Shown: one piece after another, positions 54,609-63,111 of the stretch
Layout of the letters: every line of letters begins with the position of its first letter
Numbering within the stretch: position 1 is the stretch's first letter
Assembly (NCBI GenBank): GCA_965215945.1
Contig: CBDCFC010000051.1
Location: 62,001-126,000, forward strand
Source of the DNA: JAHEKD01 sp965215945
GTDB lineage: Bacteria > Pseudomonadota > Gammaproteobacteria > Arenicellales > JAHEKD01
Direction of reading: 5' to 3'
Length of the DNA stretch: 64,000 bases
Position numbers and translations under genes: made by a program
The notes under the pieces: generated by a model
What the model saw: only the letters and a program-made list of their open reading frames with translations
The model's database searches: none
What the model was told of the DNA's origin: nothing

Positions 54609-55666
54609 TGTCGGTATCTATACCGAGCAGTAAGTTAAAAATTTCTAGTGCCTGGTATGGTGAAGAGTTGGCTGCTCAAACTGAGCAGTGGATTATGTAT
54701 CTTAGCGATGATGAGGTGGTCGAGTTAGAGTCTGCTGCAGATGAAGCACTTGATCAGGGCTTGAATATCGTTGATGTTGACAAACAGAATTTCAAGCTTC
54801 CAACTCTGGGCTCAAAATTAAAATCTCTAATTACGCAACTGACTGACGGAATCGGATTTACCCTGATAAAGCGTATTCCAGTTGAAAATTATTCCACCGA
54901 GAAAGCGGCAATGATCTTTTATGGTCTGGGAGCACACCTTGGTAATGCACGAATGCAAAATGCCAAAGGCCATGTGTTGGGGCATGTGTGTGATTTGAAT
55001 ATGCGCAGCGATGATCCCAATGTGCGTATTTATCAGACTAACGAGCGGCAAACATTTCATACGGACTCCAGTGATATTGTTGGATTGCTATGCCTGAAAA
55101 AAGCCAAAAAGGGCGGTGAATCATTATTGGTCAGTGCAGTCACGATTTTCAATGAAATGCTGAGATCCAGACCTGATTTAATCGAATTATTATTTGATCC
55201 CATTGCTACAGACCGGCGCGGTGAAGTGCCTGAAGGTATGAAACCTTATTTTTCTATTCCTGTTTTCAATTGGTTTGAGGGATTTCTGACAGTGATTTAT
55301 CAACGTCAGTATATTGATTCTGCACAGCGTTTCGATGATGCTTTCAGATTAACAGATAAGCATATCGAAGTACTGGATATGTTTGATGATTTAGCTAACG
55401 ATCCAAAGTTGAATTTGTCCATGCAGCTAGAACCGGGTGATATGCAGTTTGTCTATAACCACAGCCTGTTACACGACCGCACCGGCTTTGAAGACTGGCC
55501 GGAGTTGGAGAACCGCCGTCATTTACTCAGATTATGGTTGTCTGCCCCAAACGACCGACCACTGCCCCAGGTCTTCAAAGAACGTTACGGCAGCATAGAA
55601 ATCGGCAATCGAGGCGGCGTCGCAGTTGAAGGTCTGAAACCTGTTGCGCCGCTAGAAGCTAGTTAG
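54608..55666 (+). CDS. TauD/TfdA-family dioxygenase
   Basis: A 352-residue Fe(II)/2OG oxygenase. The iron ligands are in TFHTDSSDIVGLL (HxD, near residue 151) and NHSLLHDRTGFEDW (distal His), with an Arg in RRHLLRLWLS for 2-oxoglutarate. The family acts on taurine, betaines, sulfonates and other small acids; the GBBH-like set is also possible. It is the last gene of the cmoAB operon and follows the transporter with TAATG coupling, so the two may handle the same compound. Confidence 0.88.
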   Translation: MSVSIPSSKLKISSAWYGEELAAQTEQWIMYLSDDEVVELESAADEALDQGLNIVDVDKQNFKLPTLGSKLKSLITQLTDGIGFTLIKRIPVENYSTEKAAMIFYGLGAHLGNARMQNAKGHVLGHVCDLNMRSDDPNVRIYQTNERQTFHTDSSDIVGLLCLKKAKKGGESLLVSAVTIFNEMLRSRPDLIELLFDPIATDRRGEVPEGMKPYFSIPVFNWFEGFLTVIYQRQYIDSAQRFDDAFRLTDKHIEVLDMFDDLANDPKLNLSMQLEPGDMQFVYNHSLLHDRTGFEDWPELENRRHLLRLWLSAPNDRPLPQVFKERYGSIEIGNRGGVAVEGLKPVAPLEAS

Positions 55667-55933
55667 CATAAGCATATAACCTGTAAACCTCTTAACAATT
55701 CACAGATCGTCTCTCCCGCGAAGACGGAAGCCTGGATAGCGGCAAACAGGGCTGAAAATAGACCAATCCCTGAGCCGAATTCCGCTAGTGGAAAATTTAT
55801 TACATGATTGCCTAAATCATTACATGCAAGGCTGATCGCGCGTGCTAAAGCCGAGGGTGTGAGCTTGAATAGTCTTGTGCAAACTTACTTAGCGGAGAAA
55901 GTCTAGCCTCTATGTGAAGAAATGCAGGTAGGA
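55667..55933. other. Convergent spacer with a degenerate repeat
   Basis: A 267-base gap between the TauD-like gene and the convergent PPi-PFK. About 55704-55745 carries a decayed copy of the intergenic family (CGTCTCTCCCGCGAAGACGG, then AAGCCTGGAT). I see no gene or clear terminator in the rest. Confidence 0.45.
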
Positions 55934-57199
55934 TCAAATCTTAAATTCTGTGTTTAGTATCTTCTTCACAGGCTTATTTTTCAATCTCACATAATGAGGC
56001 AGACCATTTTTATACGGCGGCGGACATTCACCTTTGATCAATGGCTGCAGGTAATCACGGCATTTTTCGGTGATATGAAAACCGTCTTTGCTGATGAATG
56101 ATTTGGGCATCATTTTCTCCCGGTTCGCCATTCTGTAAAGCTGGGCTTTGCCAATAGACCAGCGATACGGCTTATTGGATTTGCGCACAATCGTCGGCAT
56201 GACCGCGTTTTCACCTTTAATGGCCATTTCAACGACCGCCTTGCCGACGGCGTAAGCCTGGTCCAGGTCGGTTTTTGAAGCGATATGTCTGGCCGAGCGC
56301 TGCAGGTAATCAGCCACCGCCCAGTGGTATTTATAACCTGTTTTGGCTTTGACAATATTGGCAATGGTCGGTGCGACTCCACCCAATTGAGTATGACCGA
56401 AGGCATCTTTGCTGCCGACATCGGATAAAAATTTGCCGCGCTTGTTTTTAACACCTTCTGAAACCACGATGGAGCAGAAGCCGTGATCTTTAACTGATTG
56501 TTTGACTTTTTTCACGAATGCCGCCTGATCAAAAGGTACTTCCGGGAAAAGAATAATATGCGGTCCGTCGCCATCTTTTTCACAGGCTAACCCACCTGCG
56601 GCGGCGATCCAACCGGCATGGCGGCCCATAACCTCCATAATGAATACTTTGGTAGAAGTTTCAGCCATTGAGGCAACGTCAAATGAAGCTTCGCGAATGG
56701 AGGTGGCGACGTATTTGGCCACTGAGCCGAATCCCGGGCAGTTATCGGTGATCACGAGGTCATTATCAACCGTTTTGGGGATGCCAAAACAGGACATTGG
56801 ATAGCCCATTTTGCGGCTTAACTGAGAAACCTTGTGGGCGGTGTCCATGGAGTCGTTGCCACCATTATAGAAAAAGTAACCGATGTTATGGGCGGCAAAC
56901 ACCTCAATCAAGCGCTCATATTGGGCGCGATTCTCCTCCAGGCTCTTAAGTTTGTAGCGGCAGGTGCCAAAAGCGCCTGAAGGCGTGTGCATCAAGGCAT
57001 TAATATCACGATCAGATTCTTTGCTGGTATCGATCAGGTCTTCTGTCAAAGCGCCAATAATGCCATTGCGACCAGCATAAACCTTGCCCATCTTGTTTTT
57101 ATGTTTGCGTGTGGTCTGAATAACACCGCATGCAGTGGCGTTGATTACAGCGGTGACACCGCCAGATTGGGCATAAAAGGCATTTTTCAGCGTGTTCAA
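55934..57199 (-). CDS. Pyrophosphate-type 6-phosphofructokinase
   Basis: Phosphorylates fructose-6-phosphate in glycolysis. FYNGGNDSMDTAHKV near residue 105 carries Asp where ATP-dependent enzymes have Gly, and PKTVDNDLVITDNCPGFG has the Lys typical of PPi-dependent forms. MEVMGRHAGWIAAA is intact. A TTG start is preceded by GGGAG. The 421 residues fit the PPi-type group. It lies divergent from adk, with 189 bases between. Phosphate-donor choice is inferred from these motifs. Confidence 0.9.
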   Translation of the reverse strand: MNTLKNAFYAQSGGVTAVINATACGVIQTTRKHKNKMGKVYAGRNGIIGALTEDLIDTSKESDRDINALMHTPSGAFGTCRYKLKSLEENRAQYERLIEVFAAHNIGYFFYNGGNDSMDTAHKVSQLSRKMGYPMSCFGIPKTVDNDLVITDNCPGFGSVAKYVATSIREASFDVASMAETSTKVFIMEVMGRHAGWIAAAGGLACEKDGDGPHIILFPEVPFDQAAFVKKVKQSVKDHGFCSIVVSEGVKNKRGKFLSDVGSKDAFGHTQLGGVAPTIANIVKAKTGYKYHWAVADYLQRSARHIASKTDLDQAYAVGKAVVEMAIKGENAVMPTIVRKSNKPYRWSIGKAQLYRMANREKMMPKSFISKDGFHITEKCRDYLQPLIKGECPPPYKNGLPHYVRLKNKPVKKILNTEFKI

Positions 57200-57388
57200 A
57201 TCGAGCTCCCAGATATATTTTTCGGTTGATAGTTAAAAGCGACTAATTTTCACCTTATAGGCAACTAAAATCAATCTTGGAAAGTGTCACGGGGTTCGTA
57301 AATCCATTGACCGAGATTGAATTTAAGAGTAGTGTACGGTTTTTAAAAAATCAGCTAGACGTTTTCAGGCTAATATGGAGGCAAGATA

Positions 57389-58504
57389 ATGAGGCTCGTA
57401 TTATTAGGAGCGCCGGGTTCTGGCAAGGGCACGCAGGCGAAAATGTTGGTGGAAAAATACAATATTCCACAAATTTCCACTGGTGATTTGTTGCGTGCGG
57501 CCGTAAAAGCAAAAACCAAACTTGGCAAACAAGCCAAGGCGGCGATGGATGCTGGAGAATTAGTTTCGGATGATCTGGTGTTATCTATTATTCAAGAAAG
57601 ATTAATGGAGTCTGATACCCGTCGAGGCTTTATTCTTGATGGTTTTCCAAGAAATATCCCCCAGGCCCAAGCCTTGGATAATAAGCTAAGCTGGATGAAC
57701 AAACCGATCCAGATTGCCATGCATTTACATGTTGATCATGACATTTTAGTCAAACGTATTACCGGCCGTATGATTTGTGCCAAATGCGGTGCAATTTTTA
57801 ATAATTATTTTAATCCACCGAAGAAAAAAGGCGTTTGTGACAACTGTGGTGGCAAAAAATTCCCTACCCGCGCTGATGACAATGAAACTACCGTTCGTAA
57901 TCGTCTGGGTGTTTATAATGAAGAAACGGAACCCTTGATTAGCTACTATAAAGCGCAAGGGAAGTTGAGAACGGTCGCTGGAGAAGGTGCTTTAGATGAA
58001 ATTCAACAACGCATGGTTGATATTGTTGAATCTGAAATTAATCCATTAGCGGCTTCGTTGGATGACATGGTGGTTTCTCACTACGCCACACAGTCAAATG
58101 ATGATTCAGATACCGTGATTTCTGGTGGAGTAGTAAAGAAAACCGATGTTAAAAAGAAACGAACTAGTAAAAAAGTGACCAAGAAAAGGGCCGCTAAGAA
58201 AAAAGTCACTAAAAAGGTAGCAAAGAAAGTAACGAAAAAAGTAGCCAAGAAAAAAGTGGCAAAAAAGGCTGCTAAGAAGGTCGCGAAAAAGACAACCAAG
58301 AAAAAAGTCGCTAAAAAGGCCGCGAAGAAAACTTCAAAAAGACCAACAAAGAAAAGAGCCGCTAAGAAAAAAGTAGTCAAAAAGGCGACAAAAAAGAGCG
58401 CGAAAAAGGCCGTCAAGAAAAAGGTGGCAAAGAAAGTAGCGAAAAAGGCAACAAAGAAAGCCACAAAAAAAGCAGCTAAGAAACCTGCTAGAAAGAAAAG
58501 ATAG
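57389..58504 (+). CDS. adk: Adenylate kinase with a long Lys/Ala-rich C-terminal tail
   Basis: Residues 1 to about 216 form a complete adenylate kinase: GAPGSGKGTQA (P-loop), STGDLLRAAV, FILDGFPRNIPQA, a zinc-type lid with two Cys pairs (CAKCG ... CDNCGG) and the TTVRNRLGVYNEET motif. A linker (about 217-247) is followed by about 124 residues of near-continuous Lys/Ala/Val/Thr repeats (KKVAKK and KKATKK units), like histone-H1-like bacterial tails such as AlgP. Normal Adk ends near residue 215, so the tail is a true extension in the same frame. GGAGG precedes the ATG. The tail should bind nucleic acid or polyanions; that is inference. Confidence 0.95.
   Translation: MRLVLLGAPGSGKGTQAKMLVEKYNIPQISTGDLLRAAVKAKTKLGKQAKAAMDAGELVSDDLVLSIIQERLMESDTRRGFILDGFPRNIPQAQALDNKLSWMNKPIQIAMHLHVDHDILVKRITGRMICAKCGAIFNNYFNPPKKKGVCDNCGGKKFPTRADDNETTVRNRLGVYNEETEPLISYYKAQGKLRTVAGEGALDEIQQRMVDIVESEINPLAASLDDMVVSHYATQSNDDSDTVISGGVVKKTDVKKKRTSKKVTKKRAAKKKVTKKVAKKVTKKVAKKKVAKKAAKKVAKKTTKKKVAKKAAKKTSKRPTKKRAAKKKVVKKATKKSAKKAVKKKVAKKVAKKATKKATKKAAKKPARKKR
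58131..58501 (+). repeat. Lys/Ala-coding imperfect tandem repeat in the adk tail
   Basis: A run of short AAA/AAG/GCn-rich units encoding KKVAKK, KKATKK and similar blocks. The antisense strand is open as a result, producing false Phe/Ala-rich frames. Such DNA is prone to slippage, so tail length may vary between strains. Confidence 0.8.
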
Positions 58505-58525
58505 ACAGGCATACTTTATGCCAGA

Positions 58526-58548
58526 TTTACCCGCACAAAGCGGGTAAA
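58526..58548 (+). terminator. Hairpin terminator after adk
   Basis: TTTACCCGC (58526-58534), loop ACAAA, GCGGGTAAA (58540-58548), then TAGCTGTTTT. A smaller hairpin, GGCATA/TATGCC (58508-58522), precedes it. It may reduce read-through into hemB, whose start is 27 bases further on. Confidence 0.65.
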
Positions 58549-58574
58549 ATAGCTGTTTTAATTTAGCAACTTCG

Positions 58575-59570
58575 ATGTCAGCATTTCCACAAACGCGTTT
58601 GCGACGCATGCGCAGCCAAGAATTTTCACGCCGCTTAATGCGTGAAAACCAAATCACTGTTGATGATTTGATCTTGCCTGTTTTTGTCTGTGAAGGTGAA
58701 GATCAACGACAGCCAATCCAATCTTTACCCGGTGTCTTTCGCCTTAGCATTGACCAGTTAGCGAGCGAAGCCGAACATTGGGTAAAATTGTCGATTCCGG
58801 CTGTTGTGATTTTTCCCTATGTGCCGGCAGAGGGCAAGAGCCTCGATGCGCAAGAGGCTTTTAATCCAAACGGTTTGGTGCAAAGAGCGATTCGAGAGAT
58901 TAAAAATGCAACACCTGAGCTTGGGGTGATTACTGATGTGGCCCTGGATCCTTACACCTCTCATGGCCAGGATGGCTTGACAGATGAATCTGGCTATGTG
59001 GTTAATGATGCAACTGTTGACGTTTTAGTTAAACAAGCTTTATCCCATGTTGAAGTGGGCGCGGATGTGGTGGGTCCATCGGACATGATGGATGGCCGTG
59101 TCGGGGCAATTCGTGAAGCATTTGAGCAGCAAGGATACACCAACAAAATGATTTTATCTTACGCAGCAAAGTATGCTTCATCGTTTTACGGGCCTTTTCG
59201 TGAAGCAGTGGGTGCAATGATTGGCAAAGGCGACAAAAAGACCTATCAACTTGACCCTGCAAATCGTCTTGAGGCATTACGAGACGTAGAACTTGATGTA
59301 GAAGAAGGCGCCGATATGGTAATGATAAAACCAGGGTTGCCTTACTTGGACATGGTCAGGGAAGTGAAAGATACATTTGCGCTGCCTACCTTTGCTTTTC
59401 AGGTCAGTGGTGAGTATGCCATGATCATGGCTGCAGCCGAAAATGGTTGGCTGGATGAAAAGGCAATTATTGTAGAGTCGTTAACGGCCTTCAAAAGAGC
59501 CGGTTGTGATGGTGTGTTGACTTATTTTGCACCTAAAGTGGCGAAGTGGTTAGCCAAAGGTGAAATCTGA
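58575..59570 (+). CDS. hemB: Porphobilinogen synthase (Mg-type)
   Basis: Condenses two 5-aminolevulinates in haem synthesis. The active-site Lys regions are ILSYAAKYASSFYGPF and MVMIKPGLPYLDM, with the second Lys forming the Schiff base. The metal loop reads DVALDPYTSHGQDG, with Asp in place of the zinc-binding Cys, as in the Pseudomonas Mg-dependent enzyme. Length 331. It overlaps the DUF971 gene in TGATG, the first link in a chain running to ubiB. Confidence 0.96.
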   Translation: MSAFPQTRLRRMRSQEFSRRLMRENQITVDDLILPVFVCEGEDQRQPIQSLPGVFRLSIDQLASEAEHWVKLSIPAVVIFPYVPAEGKSLDAQEAFNPNGLVQRAIREIKNATPELGVITDVALDPYTSHGQDGLTDESGYVVNDATVDVLVKQALSHVEVGADVVGPSDMMDGRVGAIREAFEQQGYTNKMILSYAAKYASSFYGPFREAVGAMIGKGDKKTYQLDPANRLEALRDVELDVEEGADMVMIKPGLPYLDMVREVKDTFALPTFAFQVSGEYAMIMAAAENGWLDEKAIIVESLTAFKRAGCDGVLTYFAPKVAKWLAKGEI

Positions 59571-59929
59571 TGGCCACACCCAAGCCAGTTGATATAGCTT
59601 TGCATCAGGCGAAAAAAATTTTAGAAGTTAAATTTGATAATAATCGGCAAGTGCAGTTAACAACTGAATATCTACGTGTTAGTTCACCGTCCGCTGAAGT
59701 TAAGGGTCACGGCCCGGGTCAGGAAGTATTGCAAGTCGGCAAAAAGAACGTCAATATCACAGCAATAGAACCGGTTGGTAATTATGCGATTCGTTTAAAA
59801 TTTGATGATGGCCATGATACAGGTATATACACCTGGGATTATTTGTACGAGTTAACTGAGAACCAAGAGCAACTCTGGCAAGACTATCTGGATCGATTGC
59901 AAGCAGCGGGAATGTCGCGAGAGCAATAA
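59570..59929 (+). CDS. DUF971 family protein (GBBH-like N-terminal domain)
   Basis: A 119-residue protein with the DUF971 fold (LTTEYLRVSSPSAEVKGHG, GNYAIRLKFDDGHDTGIYTWDYLYEL), which also forms the N-terminal domain of gamma-butyrobetaine hydroxylase. Stand-alone forms are linked to iron-sulfur assembly in some studies. It overlaps hemB and ubiE by 1 base each, so it is in the same operon as haem and ubiquinone genes. Confidence 0.9.
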   Translation: MATPKPVDIALHQAKKILEVKFDNNRQVQLTTEYLRVSSPSAEVKGHGPGQEVLQVGKKNVNITAIEPVGNYAIRLKFDDGHDTGIYTWDYLYELTENQEQLWQDYLDRLQAAGMSREQ

Positions 59930-60687
59930 TGAATAGCACTGAACAAAATAAAACCACTCATTTTGGTTACCAAGATGTGCCGGAAGATGAAAAGGCTCGT
60001 CTGGTCGGTGGTGTGTTCTCGTCAGTCGCTGATAAATACGATGTGATGAATGATTTTATGTCGTTCGGCGTCCACCGCTTATGGAAAAAATTCGCCATCG
60101 CCAGAAGCCACGTTCGACCAGGGCATAAAGTCCTTGATGTGGCCGGTGGTAGTGGCGACATGGCGGCAGCATTCGCAGACAAAGTTGCGCCTACAGGTGA
60201 GGTTATATTAACCGATATCAATGCTGCTATGCTCGAGCGGGGACGAGCCAAACTTGTTGACCAAGGATTGGGTGAAAGTATAACCAACATACTGACTGAT
60301 GCTGAAAAACTTTGTTTCCAGGACAACTATTTCGATCGCGTCAGCATTAGTTTTGGATTGAGAAATGTTACCCACAAAGAAGCAGCTTTGGCCGAAATGA
60401 TGCGTGTTATTAAACCCGGTGGTTGTGCATTAATTCTGGAATTTTCACATCCTCTTAGTAAAACCTTTTCACAGCTTTATGATTTTTATTCGTTCAATGT
60501 GATCCCCAAGATTGGACAATTAGTTGCCAAAGACGAGGATAGTTATCAGTATTTAGTCGAGTCAATTCGCAAACATCCGGATCAGGAAACGTTGAAAACA
60601 ATGATGTTGGATGCCGGTTTTGATCATGTGGTTTATCATAATTTAACCAACGGTATTGTGGCTTTACATATTGGTCACGTTTATTAA
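59929..60687 (+). CDS. ubiE: Ubiquinone/menaquinone C-methyltransferase UbiE
   Basis: Methylates the quinone ring in ubiquinone synthesis. THFGYQDVPEDEKARLVGGVF starts the family pattern (GYQDVPEDEKARLV), VLDVAGGSGDMAAAFA is the SAM loop near residue 67 and SISFGLRNVTHKEAAL gives a later signature. Length 252 is typical. It leads ubiJ-ubiB, the usual cluster. Confidence 0.97.
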   Translation: MNSTEQNKTTHFGYQDVPEDEKARLVGGVFSSVADKYDVMNDFMSFGVHRLWKKFAIARSHVRPGHKVLDVAGGSGDMAAAFADKVAPTGEVILTDINAAMLERGRAKLVDQGLGESITNILTDAEKLCFQDNYFDRVSISFGLRNVTHKEAALAEMMRVIKPGGCALILEFSHPLSKTFSQLYDFYSFNVIPKIGQLVAKDEDSYQYLVESIRKHPDQETLKTMMLDAGFDHVVYHNLTNGIVALHIGHVY

Positions 60688-60696
60688 ACAGCTCAG

Positions 60697-61302
60697 ATGA
60701 TTATTGATCTGATTGGAAATACCTTTAATCACTTGCTGCAAAGTGATCCTTTAGCTAAACAAAAATTGGTTGTTTTGGCAGGAAAGTCAGTGGGCTTTGA
60801 GATAAAAAACTCACCTTTTCGACTGCTGGCGTTGATTACTACGGAGGGAATGGAATTCTCATCAGGTTCAATTCAACAGGCGGATTGTATTCTACGCGGA
60901 ACGCCAATCGCCTTAGCGCGATACATGAATTCTGAAGGTGCTAATCCTTCAACGAATGTATCGCTTAATGTTGAAATAGACGGTGACCTGGAATTTGCTC
61001 GTAAAGTTTCAATGATATTTCGTCATCTGGACATTGATTGGGAAGAGATTTTTTCAAAATTTGTGGGCGATTTGCCGGCACATCAATTGTTTAGAATGAT
61101 GTCAGGATTTAGAGATGGTTTTGAGCGCAGTAAAGACTCAGCCCAGCAGCATCTGAATTATTTGATTAGCGAACGCCTTAACCAGGTCGTTTCACAAGAT
61201 GAAGCTGAAATCTTTTATCAGGGGGTTGATAAAGCTGCTGCGGATACACATCGATTAGAACAAATGTTCGAGCGACTTTTAGAATCAAGCCCCAATGGCT
61301 GA
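60697..61302 (+). CDS. ubiJ: Ubiquinone biosynthesis accessory factor UbiJ
   Basis: An SCP2-domain lipid-binding protein of 201 residues that holds ubiquinone intermediates in the soluble Ubi complex. The SCP2 part spans about residues 10-115 (GKSVGFEIKNSPFRLLALIT, DLEFARKVSMIFRHLDIDWEE). The C-terminal helix is long and charged. It lies between ubiE and ubiB, overlapping ubiB by 8 bases, which supports the assignment. Confidence 0.93.
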   Translation: MIIDLIGNTFNHLLQSDPLAKQKLVVLAGKSVGFEIKNSPFRLLALITTEGMEFSSGSIQQADCILRGTPIALARYMNSEGANPSTNVSLNVEIDGDLEFARKVSMIFRHLDIDWEEIFSKFVGDLPAHQLFRMMSGFRDGFERSKDSAQQHLNYLISERLNQVVSQDEAEIFYQGVDKAAADTHRLEQMFERLLESSPNG

Positions 61303-62845
61303 GTCTAGCATTGGTAGAATTTTTCGTATTGCCAGCGTATTAAAACGTCATGGCCTGGATGAGTTTTTTCATACACAAGCTTCGTTAAAAAAATTTGCGC
61401 TGTTATTTAAATTTGTCCCCGGTCGACCGTTAGAGGATGATCGCACGCGTGGGCAGCGTTTACGAGAAGCCTTGCAGGATTTAGGTCCGGTATTTGTCAA
61501 ATTCGGGCAAATGTTGTCAACACGACCTGATTTGCTTGCGGAAGATATAGCCAAGGAATTGACTTTGCTGCAAGATCAGGTTCCTCCTTTTGAAAGTGAA
61601 ACCGCCAAGCAAATTATTCGCGATACTTATGATGATCGAGTTCAGCATGTCTTTAGTGAATTTGACGAACACCCTGTGGCATCTGCCTCAGTTGCTCAAG
61701 TTCATTATGCCCATCTCAAGGAAGAAGACGAAGAGGTTGTGGTCAAAATTCTACGTCCTGGAATAACGGAAGTTATTGATCGAGACGTGCGCTTGCTCTA
61801 CACATTAGCCGGGCTAATGCAAAAGTATTGGTCAGAGGGTGAACGTCTAAAACCACTTGAAGTCGTTGAGGAATACGACAAAACTATTCACGACGAACTC
61901 GATTTGATGCGTGAAGCGGCTAATGCCAGTCAATTGCGTGGTAATTTCGAGAATTCACCAATCATCTATGTTCCCAAAGTGTACTTTGATTACACCACGA
62001 CTAATGTAATGGTGATGGAACGTATTTATGGCACTCCGATTCGTGATGTGGAAATGCTCAAGGCCAAAGGTATTGACATGCGTAAATTGGGTCATAATGG
62101 GGTGGAAATATTTTTCACACAGGCATTTCGTGACGGCTTTTTTCATGCTGACATGCATCCGGGTAATATTTTTGTCGCTGATGATGGCCAATATCGTGCG
62201 GTTGATTTCGGCATTATGGGTTCGTTGTCTGATGAAGATAAACATTATCTAGCGGTAAATCTTTTGTGCTTTTTTAATCGGGATTATCGTGGTGTGGCCA
62301 AGGCACACGTTGAGTCAGGTTGGGTGCCGCCGGAAACACGCGTGGAGGAATTTGAAGCGGCCATCAGAACAGTTTGTGAGCCCATTTTTGCCAGACCGAT
62401 CAGTGAGATAAAGTTTGGTGAATTTGTCATGCGCTTGTTTCAGACCGCCAGGCGCTTTCAAATGCCAGTGCAGCCGCAATTGGTTTTGTTACAAAAAACA
62501 CTATTGAATATCGAAGGTCTGGGGCTTCAACTCTATCCTGAGTTGAATTTGTGGGAAACGGCCAAACCTTTTTTGGAAAGTTGGATGAAAGAGCAATATG
62601 GTCCTAAGGCTGCACTGAGTGCTATTAAACGCGAAGCACCAAAATGGAGTATTTTGTTACCGGAATTACCAGTGTTGGCTCATCAAACCATGACGGCAAT
62701 TCGTGAACAAAATGGTTCCTTAGAGCAGGCACGCGAAGAAATTTCTCAGTTACGCCAGGAGTTGAAAAAAACCAAACAAAAACAGAAATTGTTCTGGATT
62801 GGGTTGATTGTAATCGCTCTGGTCTATATTCTAGTAAACCGTTAG
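61295..62845 (+). CDS. ubiB: Ubiquinone biosynthesis ATPase/kinase-like protein UbiB
   Basis: An atypical kinase-fold ATPase that extracts quinone precursors from the membrane. The KxGQ region VFVKFGQMLSTRPDLLAEDI lies near residue 70, the Ala-rich loop SASVAQVHYA near 128, the catalytic FFHADMHPGNIFV near 285 and AVDFGIMGS near 305. C-terminal coiled-coil-like and membrane segments (about 497-513, IGLIVIALVYILV) anchor it. Length 516. The final gene of the hemB-ubiB run; nothing recognisable fills the next 266 bases. Confidence 0.97.
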   Translation: MAESSIGRIFRIASVLKRHGLDEFFHTQASLKKFALLFKFVPGRPLEDDRTRGQRLREALQDLGPVFVKFGQMLSTRPDLLAEDIAKELTLLQDQVPPFESETAKQIIRDTYDDRVQHVFSEFDEHPVASASVAQVHYAHLKEEDEEVVVKILRPGITEVIDRDVRLLYTLAGLMQKYWSEGERLKPLEVVEEYDKTIHDELDLMREAANASQLRGNFENSPIIYVPKVYFDYTTTNVMVMERIYGTPIRDVEMLKAKGIDMRKLGHNGVEIFFTQAFRDGFFHADMHPGNIFVADDGQYRAVDFGIMGSLSDEDKHYLAVNLLCFFNRDYRGVAKAHVESGWVPPETRVEEFEAAIRTVCEPIFARPISEIKFGEFVMRLFQTARRFQMPVQPQLVLLQKTLLNIEGLGLQLYPELNLWETAKPFLESWMKEQYGPKAALSAIKREAPKWSILLPELPVLAHQTMTAIREQNGSLEQAREEISQLRQELKKTKQKQKLFWIGLIVIALVYILVNR

Positions 62846-63111
62846 TATTTTTATCAGGTGCTGCCAATCGACCGAAGCCTGGATTCGTCGATTAATCTTT
62901 TCGCTATCTGCTTGGTTAAAAATTTGTGCAGTTTGGTTGCCAAAGTCGGCTTTTGGTCTTGCAATTTAGTTTGTCAATTTAACTCTTTTTTATCATTATT
63001 ATTCAATAAGTTATGCTAAAAAATCAATACATCAAGGGACGGTTAATTTATTGTCAGTATAAAAAGCTTTAATCAAATTCTTTTGAGCGCCTACATCATG
63101 GTTGGTAATTT
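62846..63111. other. 266-bp spacer, no gene seen
   Basis: The convergent gap between ubiB and the cyclase gene is AT-rich with no open frame of note and no clear hairpin. I cannot assign any function. Confidence 0.4.

Noticed and set aside
58081..58657. Phe/Ala-rich open frames on the minus strand opposite the adk tail
   Set aside because: They mirror the AAR/GCn repeats on the plus strand, which rarely give antisense stops; no start signals or family likeness.
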